NCBI RefSeq assembly: GCF_001624705.1
Contig: NZ_JSEO01000011.1
Location: forward strand, 124,001-188,000
DNA from: Marinomonas sp. SBI8L
Lineage (GTDB): Bacteria > Pseudomonadota > Gammaproteobacteria > Pseudomonadales > Marinomonadaceae
Direction: 5' to 3'
Length of the DNA stretch: 64,000 nt
Made by a program: the position numbers and the translations under genes. A model generated the notes under the pieces. That model worked only from the letters and a program-made list of their open reading frames with translations. It was not told the DNA's origin and ran no database searches. This document shows, one piece after another, positions 9,084 to 17,624 of the stretch (its first letter is position 1; every line of letters starts with the position of its first letter).

Positions 9084-11054
9084 ATGAAATTAGGTGTTTG
9101 TTATTACCCTGAGCATTGGCCTAAGTCTCGTTGGCAGACTGATGTTAAAGCCATGGTTGAGATAGGCATTGAGTATGTGCGTATTGGTGAGTTTAGCTGG
9201 AGTCGCCTTGAAGGTGTTGAGGGTGAATATACCTGGGATTGGTTAGATGAAGCTCTGGAGGTCTTAGGGAATGCTGGACTTAAAGTGATTTTAGGGACAC
9301 CAACAGCTACACCGCCTAAGTGGCTGGTGGATAAGCATCCTAGTATGCTCGCTTGTGATGAAGCTGGCCAGCCAAGAGGTTTTGGTTCTCGTCGTCATTA
9401 TAGCTTTGCGAGCCTTGATTATCGCCAAGAGTGTCGTCGAATTGTGACGGATATGGCTAAGCGTTACGGTGCTCATGATGCGATTGTCGCTTGGCAAACA
9501 GATAATGAATACGGTTGTCACGATACTATTTTAAGTTATGCCGATGTGGATCTTGCTGCCTTTAAAGTTTGGTTAGCAGAAAAATATTCAAATATTGAGG
9601 CCCTCAATCAGGCTTGGGGTAATGTTTTCTGGAGCATGGAATATGCAAGCTTTGACGAAATTGAGCTGCCTAATCTGACGGTTACAGAGGCTAATCCTGC
9701 CCATAGACTCGATTTCCATCGCTGTTGTTCTGACCAAGTGGTTGCCTATAACAAGTTACAAGCAGATATCTTGCGTGAGTATTCACCAGGGCGAGATCTG
9801 GTACATAACTATATGGGTTTCTTTACCGCTTTTGACCATCACAAGGTTGGGCAAGATCTAGATGTAGCAAGTTGGGATACTTATCCTCTTGGCTTTCTGG
9901 ATCAAGAAGCAATTTACCAAGACGAAGAAAAACAAACGTATTTACGTACAGGTCATCCTGACTTTGGTGCTTTCCATCACGATTTATATCGTGGCTGTGG
10001 TAAAGGGCGCCTTTGGATTATGGAACAACAGCCGGGGCCGGTTAACTGGGCTCCCCATAACCCAACCCCTGCAGATGGCGCGGTAAGACTTTGGACTTGG
10101 GAAGCCTTTTCCCATGGGGCTGAATTAGTCTCTTATTTCCGCTGGCGACAAGCCCCATTTGCCCAAGAACAAATGCATTCTGGTTTATTAAGGCCTGATG
10201 CTTCCAAAGCAGAAGCGGCTTTTGAGGCTCAGCAAGTTTCCGATGAAATTAATCATTTAAGCCAGCAATTGGGTCTAGATAAGGATGAACTAGAAGCTTT
10301 GCCAAGTGCCGGTAGTGTCGCTTTGATGTTTGATTACGATGCCTGCTGGGCCTTGGATATTCAGCCTCAGTCTCAGGCATATCGTTATTTGTTCTGGTGT
10401 TACCGTGTTTATGAAGCGTTAAGAGAGCTTGGTTTAAGTATCGATATTATCTCGCCTAAGAGTGATTTAAGTGCTTATAAAATGTTGGTATTACCAGCGC
10501 AGGTCGTGATTGATGACATGCTGCAAAAGGCGCTTGATAAATTTGAAGGTGTTTTATTAGTTGGACCGCGCTCTGGCAGTAAAACGTCTGATTATCAAAT
10601 TCCAGATGAACTGGCGCCTGGCAAACTACAAACATTAATGCCGCTTCAAGTTGAGCGAGTTGATGCCTTACCTGAGCATACCCAGCCCTCTGTAAATGGT
10701 GCTTGGGGACAAGGTCAGCTTAAACATTGGCGTGAGCAAATAAATACTGAGTTAGCTGTTCATTTAGAAGATGAACAAGGTCAGCCTGTTCTTGTGGGTG
10801 AGGATAAGCGTTTTTATCTAGGTGCTTGTTTGGACAAGGCCTTGTTAAAAAGCTGTTTTGAAAAGCTTGCGGGACAGGCGGAATTACCTGTCTATTATTT
10901 ACCTAAAGGTGTGCGAGTGCGCCATCGCGGTAAGCTGATATTTGTCTTTAATTACGGGCAAAGCGCGGCGAATTATGTGCCATTAGGGGCAACTTGCTTG
11001 ATTGGACAAGCTCAGGTTGCGCCGGCGGGTGTCAGTATCTGGTTGAAATCGTAA
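9084..11054 (+). CDS. Beta-galactosidase, glycoside hydrolase family 42
   Basis: A 656-residue GH42 beta-galactosidase. The N terminus GVCYYPEHWP is typical. The acid/base glutamate is E142 in TDNEYGC and the nucleophile is E314 in IMEQQPGPVNW. The TIM barrel is followed by the trimerisation domain and a small beta domain, giving normal length. No signal peptide is seen, so it cleaves imported beta-galactosides in the cytoplasm. Together with the GH36 enzyme the operon can free galactose from both anomeric linkages. It is the last gene of the first transcription block; a new promoter follows it. Confidence 0.9.
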   Translation: MKLGVCYYPEHWPKSRWQTDVKAMVEIGIEYVRIGEFSWSRLEGVEGEYTWDWLDEALEVLGNAGLKVILGTPTATPPKWLVDKHPSMLACDEAGQPRGFGSRRHYSFASLDYRQECRRIVTDMAKRYGAHDAIVAWQTDNEYGCHDTILSYADVDLAAFKVWLAEKYSNIEALNQAWGNVFWSMEYASFDEIELPNLTVTEANPAHRLDFHRCCSDQVVAYNKLQADILREYSPGRDLVHNYMGFFTAFDHHKVGQDLDVASWDTYPLGFLDQEAIYQDEEKQTYLRTGHPDFGAFHHDLYRGCGKGRLWIMEQQPGPVNWAPHNPTPADGAVRLWTWEAFSHGAELVSYFRWRQAPFAQEQMHSGLLRPDASKAEAAFEAQQVSDEINHLSQQLGLDKDELEALPSAGSVALMFDYDACWALDIQPQSQAYRYLFWCYRVYEALRELGLSIDIISPKSDLSAYKMLVLPAQVVIDDMLQKALDKFEGVLLVGPRSGSKTSDYQIPDELAPGKLQTLMPLQVERVDALPEHTQPSVNGAWGQGQLKHWREQINTELAVHLEDEQGQPVLVGEDKRFYLGACLDKALLKSCFEKLAGQAELPVYYLPKGVRVRHRGKLIFVFNYGQSAANYVPLGATCLIGQAQVAPAGVSIWLKS

Positions 11055-11073
11055 AAATGTACAAAAAATAAAC

Positions 11074-11135
11074 TGAAACTTGGTTTCATTTATTGACGAA
11101 AGTGAAAATTTACTTAATACTGAAACTGTGTTCCG
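11074..11135 (+). promoter_or_regulatory. Promoter of the sugar-binding protein gene with two operator-like dyads
   Basis: TTGACG (11093-11098), a 16-base spacer and TAATAC (11115-11120) form a sigma-70-like promoter. Just upstream of the -35 lies a perfect dyad, TGAAAC-TTG-GTTTCA (11074-11088). A second, imperfect copy, TGAAAC-TGT-GTTCCG (11121-11135), begins at the base after the -10 and covers the likely transcription start. Two copies bracketing a promoter fit a repressor that responds to the imported sugar. No regulator gene for it is in the window. Confidence 0.6.
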
Positions 11136-11141
11136 TTTTAT

Positions 11142-11149
11142 AAAAATAA
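11142..11149 (+). promoter_or_regulatory. Candidate Crc/Hfq (CA) motif in the binding-protein leader
   Basis: AAAAATAA fits AANAANAA and lies in the predicted 5' leader, a few bases before the Shine-Dalgarno sequence GAGGA (11154-11158). It is identical to the element at 58-65 before the first permease gene. Crc-type control would block translation when preferred carbon sources are present. The call rests on motif identity and position only. Confidence 0.35.
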
Positions 11150-11168
11150 AAGTGAGGATCTACTCAAC

Positions 11169-12398
11169 ATGAAAACCATTAAGTCTTTAATTGCTGGTAC
11201 AGCTATGGCTGCAGCAGCTTGGTCGGTACAAGCGGGTACGCTTGTCATTAACTCAGACCAGGCCGATCCAGCGCCGAAAAAAGCTTTTGCTGAAATCGTT
11301 GAAAAATTTACCGCTGAAAATCCGGATGTCGAAATTAAGTACAACTTATACGACAAAGAAGGTTATAAAACGGCAATACGAAACTGGTTAGCAACGTCTC
11401 CACCAGATTTGGTTTTCTGGTATGCGGGTAACCGTATGAAGACCTTTGTTGAACGTGGCATGTTTGAAGATGTGAGTGATATTTGGGATAGCGAAGATCT
11501 TCACTCAAGCATGAGCACAGCAGAAGCTGCCATGACAATTGATGATAAACAATGGGGTATTCCATACACTTATTACCAATGGGGCGTTTACTATCGTAAA
11601 GATATCTTTGAAGCTCGTGGCCTAAGTGAGCCAAAAACGTGGGATGAGTTTTTAGCTGTCTCTGCGGCATTGAAAGCAGATAAAATTGCTCCGATTGCGA
11701 TCGGTACAAAATACCTTTGGACAGCGGCGGGTTGGTTCGATTATCTGAACTTACGTACTAATGGTCTGCAATTTCATATTGATCTAATGGATGGCAAAAT
11801 CCCTTACACAGACGAACGTGTACGTAAAACTTTCGAGAACTGGAAGCAATTGGTTGAACCTGGTTATTTCTTAGAAAACCATGCTTCATACTCTTGGCAA
11901 GAAGCACAGCCATTTATGTATAACGGTGATGCTGCTATGTACTTAATTGGTAATTTCATTACGCCTAACTTCCCGAAAGAGTTGGATGGCAAAATGGGAT
12001 TCTTCCAATTCCCACAAATTGATCCAAGTATTCCTATGGCAGAAGATGCGCCTATGGATACAGTGCATATTCCTAGCAAGGCTAAGAACAAAGAAGACGC
12101 TCGTAAGTTCTTGAAATTTATGGCGCGAGCTGACAACCAAACTTTGGTTAATGCTGCCTTGTTACAAATACCGCCACATAAGGATGCGCAAGCTGTTGAT
12201 AACTACTTCCTTAATAAAGGTGTGAATATGTTATCAAATGCGGCGGGTACTGCTCAGTTCTACGACCGAGATACTGCTCCGAGTATGGCGAAGGAAGGTA
12301 TGAAAGGTTTCCAAGAGTTTATGGTTAAACCAGAGCGTTTGGATGCGATTTTGAAGCGTCTTGAGAAAGTGCGTAAGCGTACTTTTAAAGTGAAATAA
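11169..12398 (+). CDS. Periplasmic sugar-binding protein of the ABC importer (family 1)
   Basis: A 409-residue extracellular solute-binding protein of the maltose/multiple-sugar type. The signal peptide is residues 1 to about 22 (cut near SVQA-GT). The mature part shows EIVEKFTAENPDVEI near the start and the Trp/Tyr-rich sugar cleft (WGIPYTYYQWGVYYRKD). It captures galactosides in the periplasm for the permeases at 80-1806. Unusually the gene is at the far end of the cluster with its own promoter, which allows the high level of binding protein such systems need. GAGGA precedes ATG 11169 by ten bases and a terminator follows the stop. Confidence 0.9.
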   Translation: MKTIKSLIAGTAMAAAAWSVQAGTLVINSDQADPAPKKAFAEIVEKFTAENPDVEIKYNLYDKEGYKTAIRNWLATSPPDLVFWYAGNRMKTFVERGMFEDVSDIWDSEDLHSSMSTAEAAMTIDDKQWGIPYTYYQWGVYYRKDIFEARGLSEPKTWDEFLAVSAALKADKIAPIAIGTKYLWTAAGWFDYLNLRTNGLQFHIDLMDGKIPYTDERVRKTFENWKQLVEPGYFLENHASYSWQEAQPFMYNGDAAMYLIGNFITPNFPKELDGKMGFFQFPQIDPSIPMAEDAPMDTVHIPSKAKNKEDARKFLKFMARADNQTLVNAALLQIPPHKDAQAVDNYFLNKGVNMLSNAAGTAQFYDRDTAPSMAKEGMKGFQEFMVKPERLDAILKRLEKVRKRTFKVK

Positions 12399-12418
12399 GC
12401 TTTCATTTGTGATGCAAA

Positions 12419-12449
12419 AGCAGTGCTCTATTAGAGTGCTGCTTTTTGT
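12419..12449 (+). terminator. Rho-independent terminator after the binding-protein gene
   Basis: AGCAGTGCTCT (12419-12429) pairs with AGAGTGCTGCT (12433-12443) through eleven positions, two of them G-U wobbles, around a three-base loop, followed by TTTTTG. It separates the galactoside cluster from the next operon. Confidence 0.75.
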
Positions 12450-12669
12450 CGTTTTAGGGCAGTATAAAATGCTCTCACCTTATTAGCTGCTCTGTTTAAT
12501 TGAATATTTAGCAATAAGCTTTTTATTAGGTTGAAGCCTAATTGATTGGAAATTAGCTTGAAAGTGCGCAAAGAACTTACTAAGTCACCTTAAATGTTAC
12601 AAAATAAGCATAGTTAGATCAGGCTTTTTGATAAATACTTAGAACCTGAATCAATGTAAGGTAATTGTT

Positions 12670-14142
12670 ATGAAAGAGCGTGTTTTATTTACAGTCTCTC
12701 TTATTCTATCAAGTATGTTTTGCTCTTTTCATAGCATGGCAGCAAGCTTGGTGTTTACTTCTAATTTACCTGACATATTGATTGCCCCAGAAAAACCAAA
12801 CCTGAGTCGATTGGCAGGCTTTGTCAGCGAGTTAAGACAAGGTAATGATGGAAAAGTGCTTTTTATCCATGGTGGGGATAGCTTGTTTCCTAATGCCTTA
12901 TCTAACTATGATTCTGGCGCGCATATGATTGATGTACTTAATCATATGCAAGTAAATCTATTTGCCGTAAATCAAAGAGAGTTTGCTAACGGAATAGATC
13001 AACTGACATTAAGGTCCAGTGAAGCTAGCTTCCCTATGGTGTTATCAAACTTACTTGATAAGCGCACCAATGAACCAGTAGAAGGGACTTTTTCTCATTA
13101 TTTATTAGATACTGGTGATGTTCGTTTTGGATTTATAACAATATTAGATACCTCTATTAATTTGACGTATTTACAGGGAGAGGTGTCAGTATTAAATGTT
13201 GTTGACTCAATTCAGCAGCTAGATAAAACATTAAGAGAAGAAGGGGCTGATAAAGTCATTTTAATTACCGAAAATGATGTAATTAAAAAACTTGATGACA
13301 GTGCTTATGAGCCGCTTGATTTAGTTTTGGTAGCGAAAGAGGGTGATGACTATATTGATACTCGCTCAACGCCAATAAAAGTATTTAGTGGCGGCCATGA
13401 TGGTGATCTCGCTGTGATTGATTTTAAGGATAAACATGCTCATGCAAGTGGACGCATTGCCAGCTATCGAGATAATCAAGAAAGTCAGTCGGTTGATCAA
13501 ACCGTGCAAAGGTATATAGATAGGCTGAATATTATTTTAGAATATGAATTAGGTGTTCTTGCTTCGCCACTTAATTCTTTACGTGAAAATATTCGTACAA
13601 AAGAAGCTGCAATAGGTAATTTGTTTGCTGACAGCATGCGAGATTATGCAAAAACCGAATTAGCTGTCATTAATAGCGGTAGTATTCGAGGCTATAGAGA
13701 GTATCCAGTTGGGCAAATATTAAAGCGTTCTCATATTAATCGCGAACTTCCTTTTGGTGATCATATTCACACCATTGAAGTGAGTACCGATGAGATTCAC
13801 GCCATGATGGAAAACTCCTTAAGTAAGGTGGATGTTTTATCAGGGCGTTTCCTTCAGATTTCTGGCTTTAATGTAAGCTATGACTTATCGCGTCAGCCTT
13901 TTGATCGGGTATTAGAAATTAATGTTGCAGGAAAACCACTCGAAGAGCGTCATTACACGCTATCTTTATCCGGCTACTTATTAAAGGGTGGAGATGAATA
14001 TGGGATGTTTAAAGATAAATCTGAGTCCTATACTTTAAAAGAGACTCGCCTGTTATGGACGATAGTGTCGGATTATATTGAGCGTCAGGAAAATGTGAAT
14101 GTAGCGCTTGATGGCCGTTTAGAAGATTTAACACCTGAATAA
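12670..14142 (+). CDS. Periplasmic 5'-nucleotidase-like protein with degenerate metal site
   Basis: A 490-residue exported protein with the two-domain fold of UshA-type 5'-nucleotidases. The signal peptide is about residues 1-24. The C-terminal nucleotide-binding domain is well kept: IGNLFADSMRDY, INSGSIRG, LPFGD, GRFLQISGFNVSYD and GGDEYGMF. The N-terminal metallophosphatase domain keeps only HGGDS. The usual TNDxH motif is TSNLPD, GNHEFD is VNQREFANG, and the later ATHxG and GGH histidines are replaced. It is probably a binding or sensory protein rather than an enzyme. The diguanylate cyclase gene starts 19 bases downstream, suggesting that it passes a nucleotide signal to that sensor. Confidence 0.75.
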   Translation: MKERVLFTVSLILSSMFCSFHSMAASLVFTSNLPDILIAPEKPNLSRLAGFVSELRQGNDGKVLFIHGGDSLFPNALSNYDSGAHMIDVLNHMQVNLFAVNQREFANGIDQLTLRSSEASFPMVLSNLLDKRTNEPVEGTFSHYLLDTGDVRFGFITILDTSINLTYLQGEVSVLNVVDSIQQLDKTLREEGADKVILITENDVIKKLDDSAYEPLDLVLVAKEGDDYIDTRSTPIKVFSGGHDGDLAVIDFKDKHAHASGRIASYRDNQESQSVDQTVQRYIDRLNIILEYELGVLASPLNSLRENIRTKEAAIGNLFADSMRDYAKTELAVINSGSIRGYREYPVGQILKRSHINRELPFGDHIHTIEVSTDEIHAMMENSLSKVDVLSGRFLQISGFNVSYDLSRQPFDRVLEINVAGKPLEERHYTLSLSGYLLKGGDEYGMFKDKSESYTLKETRLLWTIVSDYIERQENVNVALDGRLEDLTPE

Positions 14143-14161
14143 GGTTAGCTCAGGAGTTCTA

Positions 14162-16132
14162 ATGAAGTTTGAATCATTACCAAAACATTTTTTCCATTCT
14201 TTGAAATTCAAAATGTTAGTTGGTTTTGTGCTCATGTTTGCTTGCATTGGTATGATGAATTGGATTTCTATGGATAGGCTACAAACCTTTGAAAATACCA
14301 TAGTCCATAATACACAAGAGCAGCTGCCAATTATGGAAGCGGCTTCGATAATACAAATACAAGTTGCTTCCTTGTCTGGCTTGATGACTCAAATGGCTGA
14401 GTCAGACTCTCAGGCTGAGTTACGTATTGTGTCGGCTGAAATTAATCATCTGCTGAAAGGGCTCGCACAGCAGTTAGAACGTCTTAGCGATAGTAAGTCT
14501 ACAGAACACCTTTTAGCAATTTTAATGAAGCTAACGAAGAGTTTAGAGACGACGTCTCATATTCAAAATCAACATATTATTAAAAGCCAACAGGTGGCAA
14601 AAAACATTAAGTTTATTTTATCCAATTCACTGGATAGCATGGAGTATGGCAGTTTATTACATCGTCAAATTTGGATTCCTATTTCCAAAGAAATTTCGCT
14701 TTTATCTTCAAGTACAAAACTATTTGAAATTTCTGCCGCTGAAAAAAAGATAAAAAGAATTATTGCAAAGCACAAAGCCTCTAAACATTTATTGGAAGCA
14801 GATGATCAGGCGTTATTGCAGCAAATAATGGGCGATGTCGGTCTGTTTTATCAACTTAAAGTTAGGGAAGAGAAGCGCAAGGAATTGTCTAGCATTACCA
14901 CTCAAAATCAAATTTTATTGGATGGTATGACAGAGGACAGTTTACGCCTATTTGACCAGAAAAGTCAGGAAGTACAAACCAAAGCAAGTGAATTGATATC
15001 AACCATAGAGCAGACTCGATTTAACTACTTTGTGATTATTGTTTTTGGCTTAATTCTCTTTGTTTTATCTTTGCTTTATCTAAAAGAGATCTTGTTCTCA
15101 CGTCTGATTATGCTGAGTAATTTGATTCGCTCGGGCAACTTAAATAAGTATGACCTACAAAATTTCGATCTGAAAAACGAAATTGGCGATATTGCATTTC
15201 AATTGAGTAATTATCTCACCACAATTGATAGTCAACGTAATCAGTTAAAGCAGGCAAGTGAGCAACTTGCTAATGTTATTAAATTTTCAAAGTTACGGAT
15301 TGCGATTGTGCAAGATGAGCAAATTGTTTATCACAATCAGTCATTCCCTCGATTATTTGATCGCACTGAAATGCGCAATGTGGGTGAGCTTCCTGCCGAA
15401 ATTTCCAAAGCCATTACTCGCAATGGACTGATTAGGCATACAAGTTCCATTATTTTAAAGAGTTTTTACAGTGAGTCTTGGCAGAGGTGGTTTGATGTTT
15501 CCTCCGTGACCATACTGTGGGAAGGCAAGGAATCTAGCCTGATTAGTCTTGTCGATGTAACCGATAGAGAAAACGCTGCGAAAGAGTTTAAGGAAACTAT
15601 TTCGTTAGTGGAAAAAGAGTCGCAAAAAGATGCTTTAACAGGTTTATATAATCGTAAAATTTATGCTTCTACTTTGGATTTATTGGAGCAGCAATCGGCA
15701 GATGAATCCTTTGCCATGCTAGTGTGCGATATTGATAACTTTAAAGCTTATAACGATAGCTATGGGCACCAAAGTGGTGATGATGCACTGAGAGCTGTGG
15801 CTCAAACTATTGCAAGCTTCTGCCAGCATAAGGATGTGGCTTTGCGCTATGGCGGTGAAGAGTTCCTATTAGTGCTGTTTGATCGCTCTCCTGAGGGTGC
15901 CAGTGATATAGCCCAGCGAATTATTAATCAGGTACACGATTTAAATATTATCCATAAAACATCTGAGTTTCAGCGAGTAACGGTTAGTATAGGGGTTGCG
16001 ATTAAAGATGAGCCAACAGTGACTCACCCAAGAGCCTGTTTTGAATTAGCCGATCAAAGGTTATATATAGCGAAACGTAGTGGCCGTAATCAATTAATCG
16101 ACCAAAGTACCTCATTGGAATTAGAAGGTTAG
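14162..16132 (+). CDS. Membrane diguanylate cyclase with large periplasmic domain
   Basis: A 656-residue inner-membrane GGDEF protein. Membrane segments at about 18-36 and 287-308 enclose a helical periplasmic domain of about 245 residues that I do not recognise. A linker and a weak PAS-like region follow, then a GGDEF domain with the active-site motif GGEEF at 564-568. The product-inhibition RxxD site reads QHKD, so feedback inhibition is probably lost. It should make cyclic di-GMP from GTP in response to a periplasmic cue. CAGGAG precedes ATG 14162. The preceding gene encodes a periplasmic nucleotidase-like protein, an attractive ligand-binding partner; the CofD-like gene follows five bases after the stop. 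Confidence 0.85.
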   Translation: MKFESLPKHFFHSLKFKMLVGFVLMFACIGMMNWISMDRLQTFENTIVHNTQEQLPIMEAASIIQIQVASLSGLMTQMAESDSQAELRIVSAEINHLLKGLAQQLERLSDSKSTEHLLAILMKLTKSLETTSHIQNQHIIKSQQVAKNIKFILSNSLDSMEYGSLLHRQIWIPISKEISLLSSSTKLFEISAAEKKIKRIIAKHKASKHLLEADDQALLQQIMGDVGLFYQLKVREEKRKELSSITTQNQILLDGMTEDSLRLFDQKSQEVQTKASELISTIEQTRFNYFVIIVFGLILFVLSLLYLKEILFSRLIMLSNLIRSGNLNKYDLQNFDLKNEIGDIAFQLSNYLTTIDSQRNQLKQASEQLANVIKFSKLRIAIVQDEQIVYHNQSFPRLFDRTEMRNVGELPAEISKAITRNGLIRHTSSIILKSFYSESWQRWFDVSSVTILWEGKESSLISLVDVTDRENAAKEFKETISLVEKESQKDALTGLYNRKIYASTLDLLEQQSADESFAMLVCDIDNFKAYNDSYGHQSGDDALRAVAQTIASFCQHKDVALRYGGEEFLLVLFDRSPEGASDIAQRIINQVHDLNIIHKTSEFQRVTVSIGVAIKDEPTVTHPRACFELADQRLYIAKRSGRNQLIDQSTSLELEG

Positions 16133-16137
16133 TCTTT

Positions 16138-17307
16138 ATGCCAAGTATTTGGCGAAAATTGCAAATTCCTGATCCTATTCGTATCGGTAGGTCTCAAAAA
16201 ATGCCTGAATTGGGGCCGCGTATTTTATTTTTTAGTGGCGGCTCTGCATTAAATAAAATCAGCCGTTCTCTCAAAAACTATACCCATAACTCTATTCATT
16301 TGGTTACCCCGTTTGATTCTGGTGGTAGTTCAGCCAAATTGCGTGATGAATTTAATATGCCTGCTGTGGGCGATATACGTAGCCGCCTGATGGCTCTAGC
16401 CGATGAAACCGTATTAGGTCAGCCTGATGTTTATGACTTGTTTCATTATCGTTTGAATCCAGATCAGGACAATCAGACCTTAAGGCAAGAGCTACAAAGG
16501 TTGGAGTCTGGTGAACACCCTTTTATGACTAAAATTACGTCACCTTTAAAAGAGCTTATTCAGACTCAACTCTCAATTACGAATGCAAGTATCAGTCAGG
16601 ACTTTGATTTAAGAGGTGCCAGTATTGGGAATCTCATCATTGCAGGTGGATATTTAAATAATGAGCAAAAAATAGATCCTATTATTTTTCTTTTCTCACG
16701 CTTAGTGAAAGTGCTAGGAGAAGTGAAGACGATTACGGATACCTCGCACCATATGGTGACCCTGTTAGAAAATGGTGAATCCTTGGTGGGTCAACATAGG
16801 ATGACAGGTAAAGAATGTGGTGCCATCTCTTCTGCGGTAAAAGAAATCTATCTAACGCAAAATCTAATAAGTTCTAAACCTGCTGTGGTTAAGTTAGGCC
16901 ATGATAGGCATAAAATGATTCAAGACGCCGATTTAATTTGTTATCCGCCTGGTAGTTTTTATAGCAGTGTTTTAATTAACTTGGTGCCAGAAGGCGTTGC
17001 TGAGGCTATTTTGGCAAACCCTAATCCTAAAATTTATATTCCTAATTTAGGAAATGATCCTGAACAATATGGTTTAACCTTGTTACAACAGGTAGAAACT
17101 ATAATTCGGTTTGTTCATAAAGGGGAAAATGAACAGGGTTCATTAGGTGCATTAGACTTTTTATTAATCGATGAAAAGCTTTCTTATACCGGGCTAAATG
17201 AAATAGAAGCTTTAGGCGTAACAATAATAAGAGCGGATATTGCGGATGAAAAAGCGCATAAATATCATGAAAATAAGTTATCAGAAGCGTTAATCTCGAT
17301 ACTCTGA
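16138..17307 (+). CDS. CofD/YvcK-superfamily protein
   Basis: A 389-residue cytoplasmic protein of the CofD (2-phospho-L-lactate transferase)/YvcK superfamily. Visible family features are ILFFSGGSALNKIS near residue 30, TPFDSGGSSAKLRDEF, a middle GNLIIAGGYL and the C-terminal PGSFYSSVLINLVPEGVAEAI. It most resembles the CofD-related proteins catalogued with so-called GAK gene clusters, but the ATP-grasp and HPr-kinase-like partners of that system are not in this window. True F420 synthesis is unlikely with no other F420 gene nearby. Substrate and role are unknown. It is the last gene of the three-gene cassette, five bases after the cyclase stop. Confidence 0.7.
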   Translation: MPSIWRKLQIPDPIRIGRSQKMPELGPRILFFSGGSALNKISRSLKNYTHNSIHLVTPFDSGGSSAKLRDEFNMPAVGDIRSRLMALADETVLGQPDVYDLFHYRLNPDQDNQTLRQELQRLESGEHPFMTKITSPLKELIQTQLSITNASISQDFDLRGASIGNLIIAGGYLNNEQKIDPIIFLFSRLVKVLGEVKTITDTSHHMVTLLENGESLVGQHRMTGKECGAISSAVKEIYLTQNLISSKPAVVKLGHDRHKMIQDADLICYPPGSFYSSVLINLVPEGVAEAILANPNPKIYIPNLGNDPEQYGLTLLQQVETIIRFVHKGENEQGSLGALDFLLIDEKLSYTGLNEIEALGVTIIRADIADEKAHKYHENKLSEALISIL

Positions 17308-17624
17308 GTTTTTTTGATATTTTATTGTAAATAATTGGCCTTATTGGACGGTTTTGACTAGTTTTTGAACAGGAAATAAGCATAATAGCGGCCATTAAGG
17401 ATGACACCGTTCGCTAAGCAAATTATTAATTTATCCTTACCTGCTTGATGATGGTTACAAATGATAACCAAGTGTACTTTCCATTACTGTTTATTGCCGC
17501 TAGTAACCGTTAAAGTTTAATTTAAATTCTAATAAACGTGCAAAATAAGCATATCAATATATAGTTTAAATATTCATAAGTTAATGGTTTAAGTCTAATA
17601 GTTTTATACCTAAAGTGAGATTTC
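17308..17624 (+). other. 317-base intergenic region upstream of the REC-CheC gene
   Basis: AT-rich, with no open frame I would support. A short dyad, TGGTTA (17452-17457) and TAACCA (17465-17470) around CAAATGA, is the only clear symmetry and could be an operator. No convincing terminator follows the CofD-like gene, apart from a TTTTTTT run just after its stop. The start codon at 17625 has a weak Shine-Dalgarno sequence (AAGTGAG). Confidence 0.4.

Noticed and set aside
11191-12140. Several open frames overlapping the sugar-binding protein gene in other frames
   Set aside because: They lie wholly within a well-supported gene and show no family features; the same applies to the antisense frames inside the dehydratase, trpE and BMP genes.
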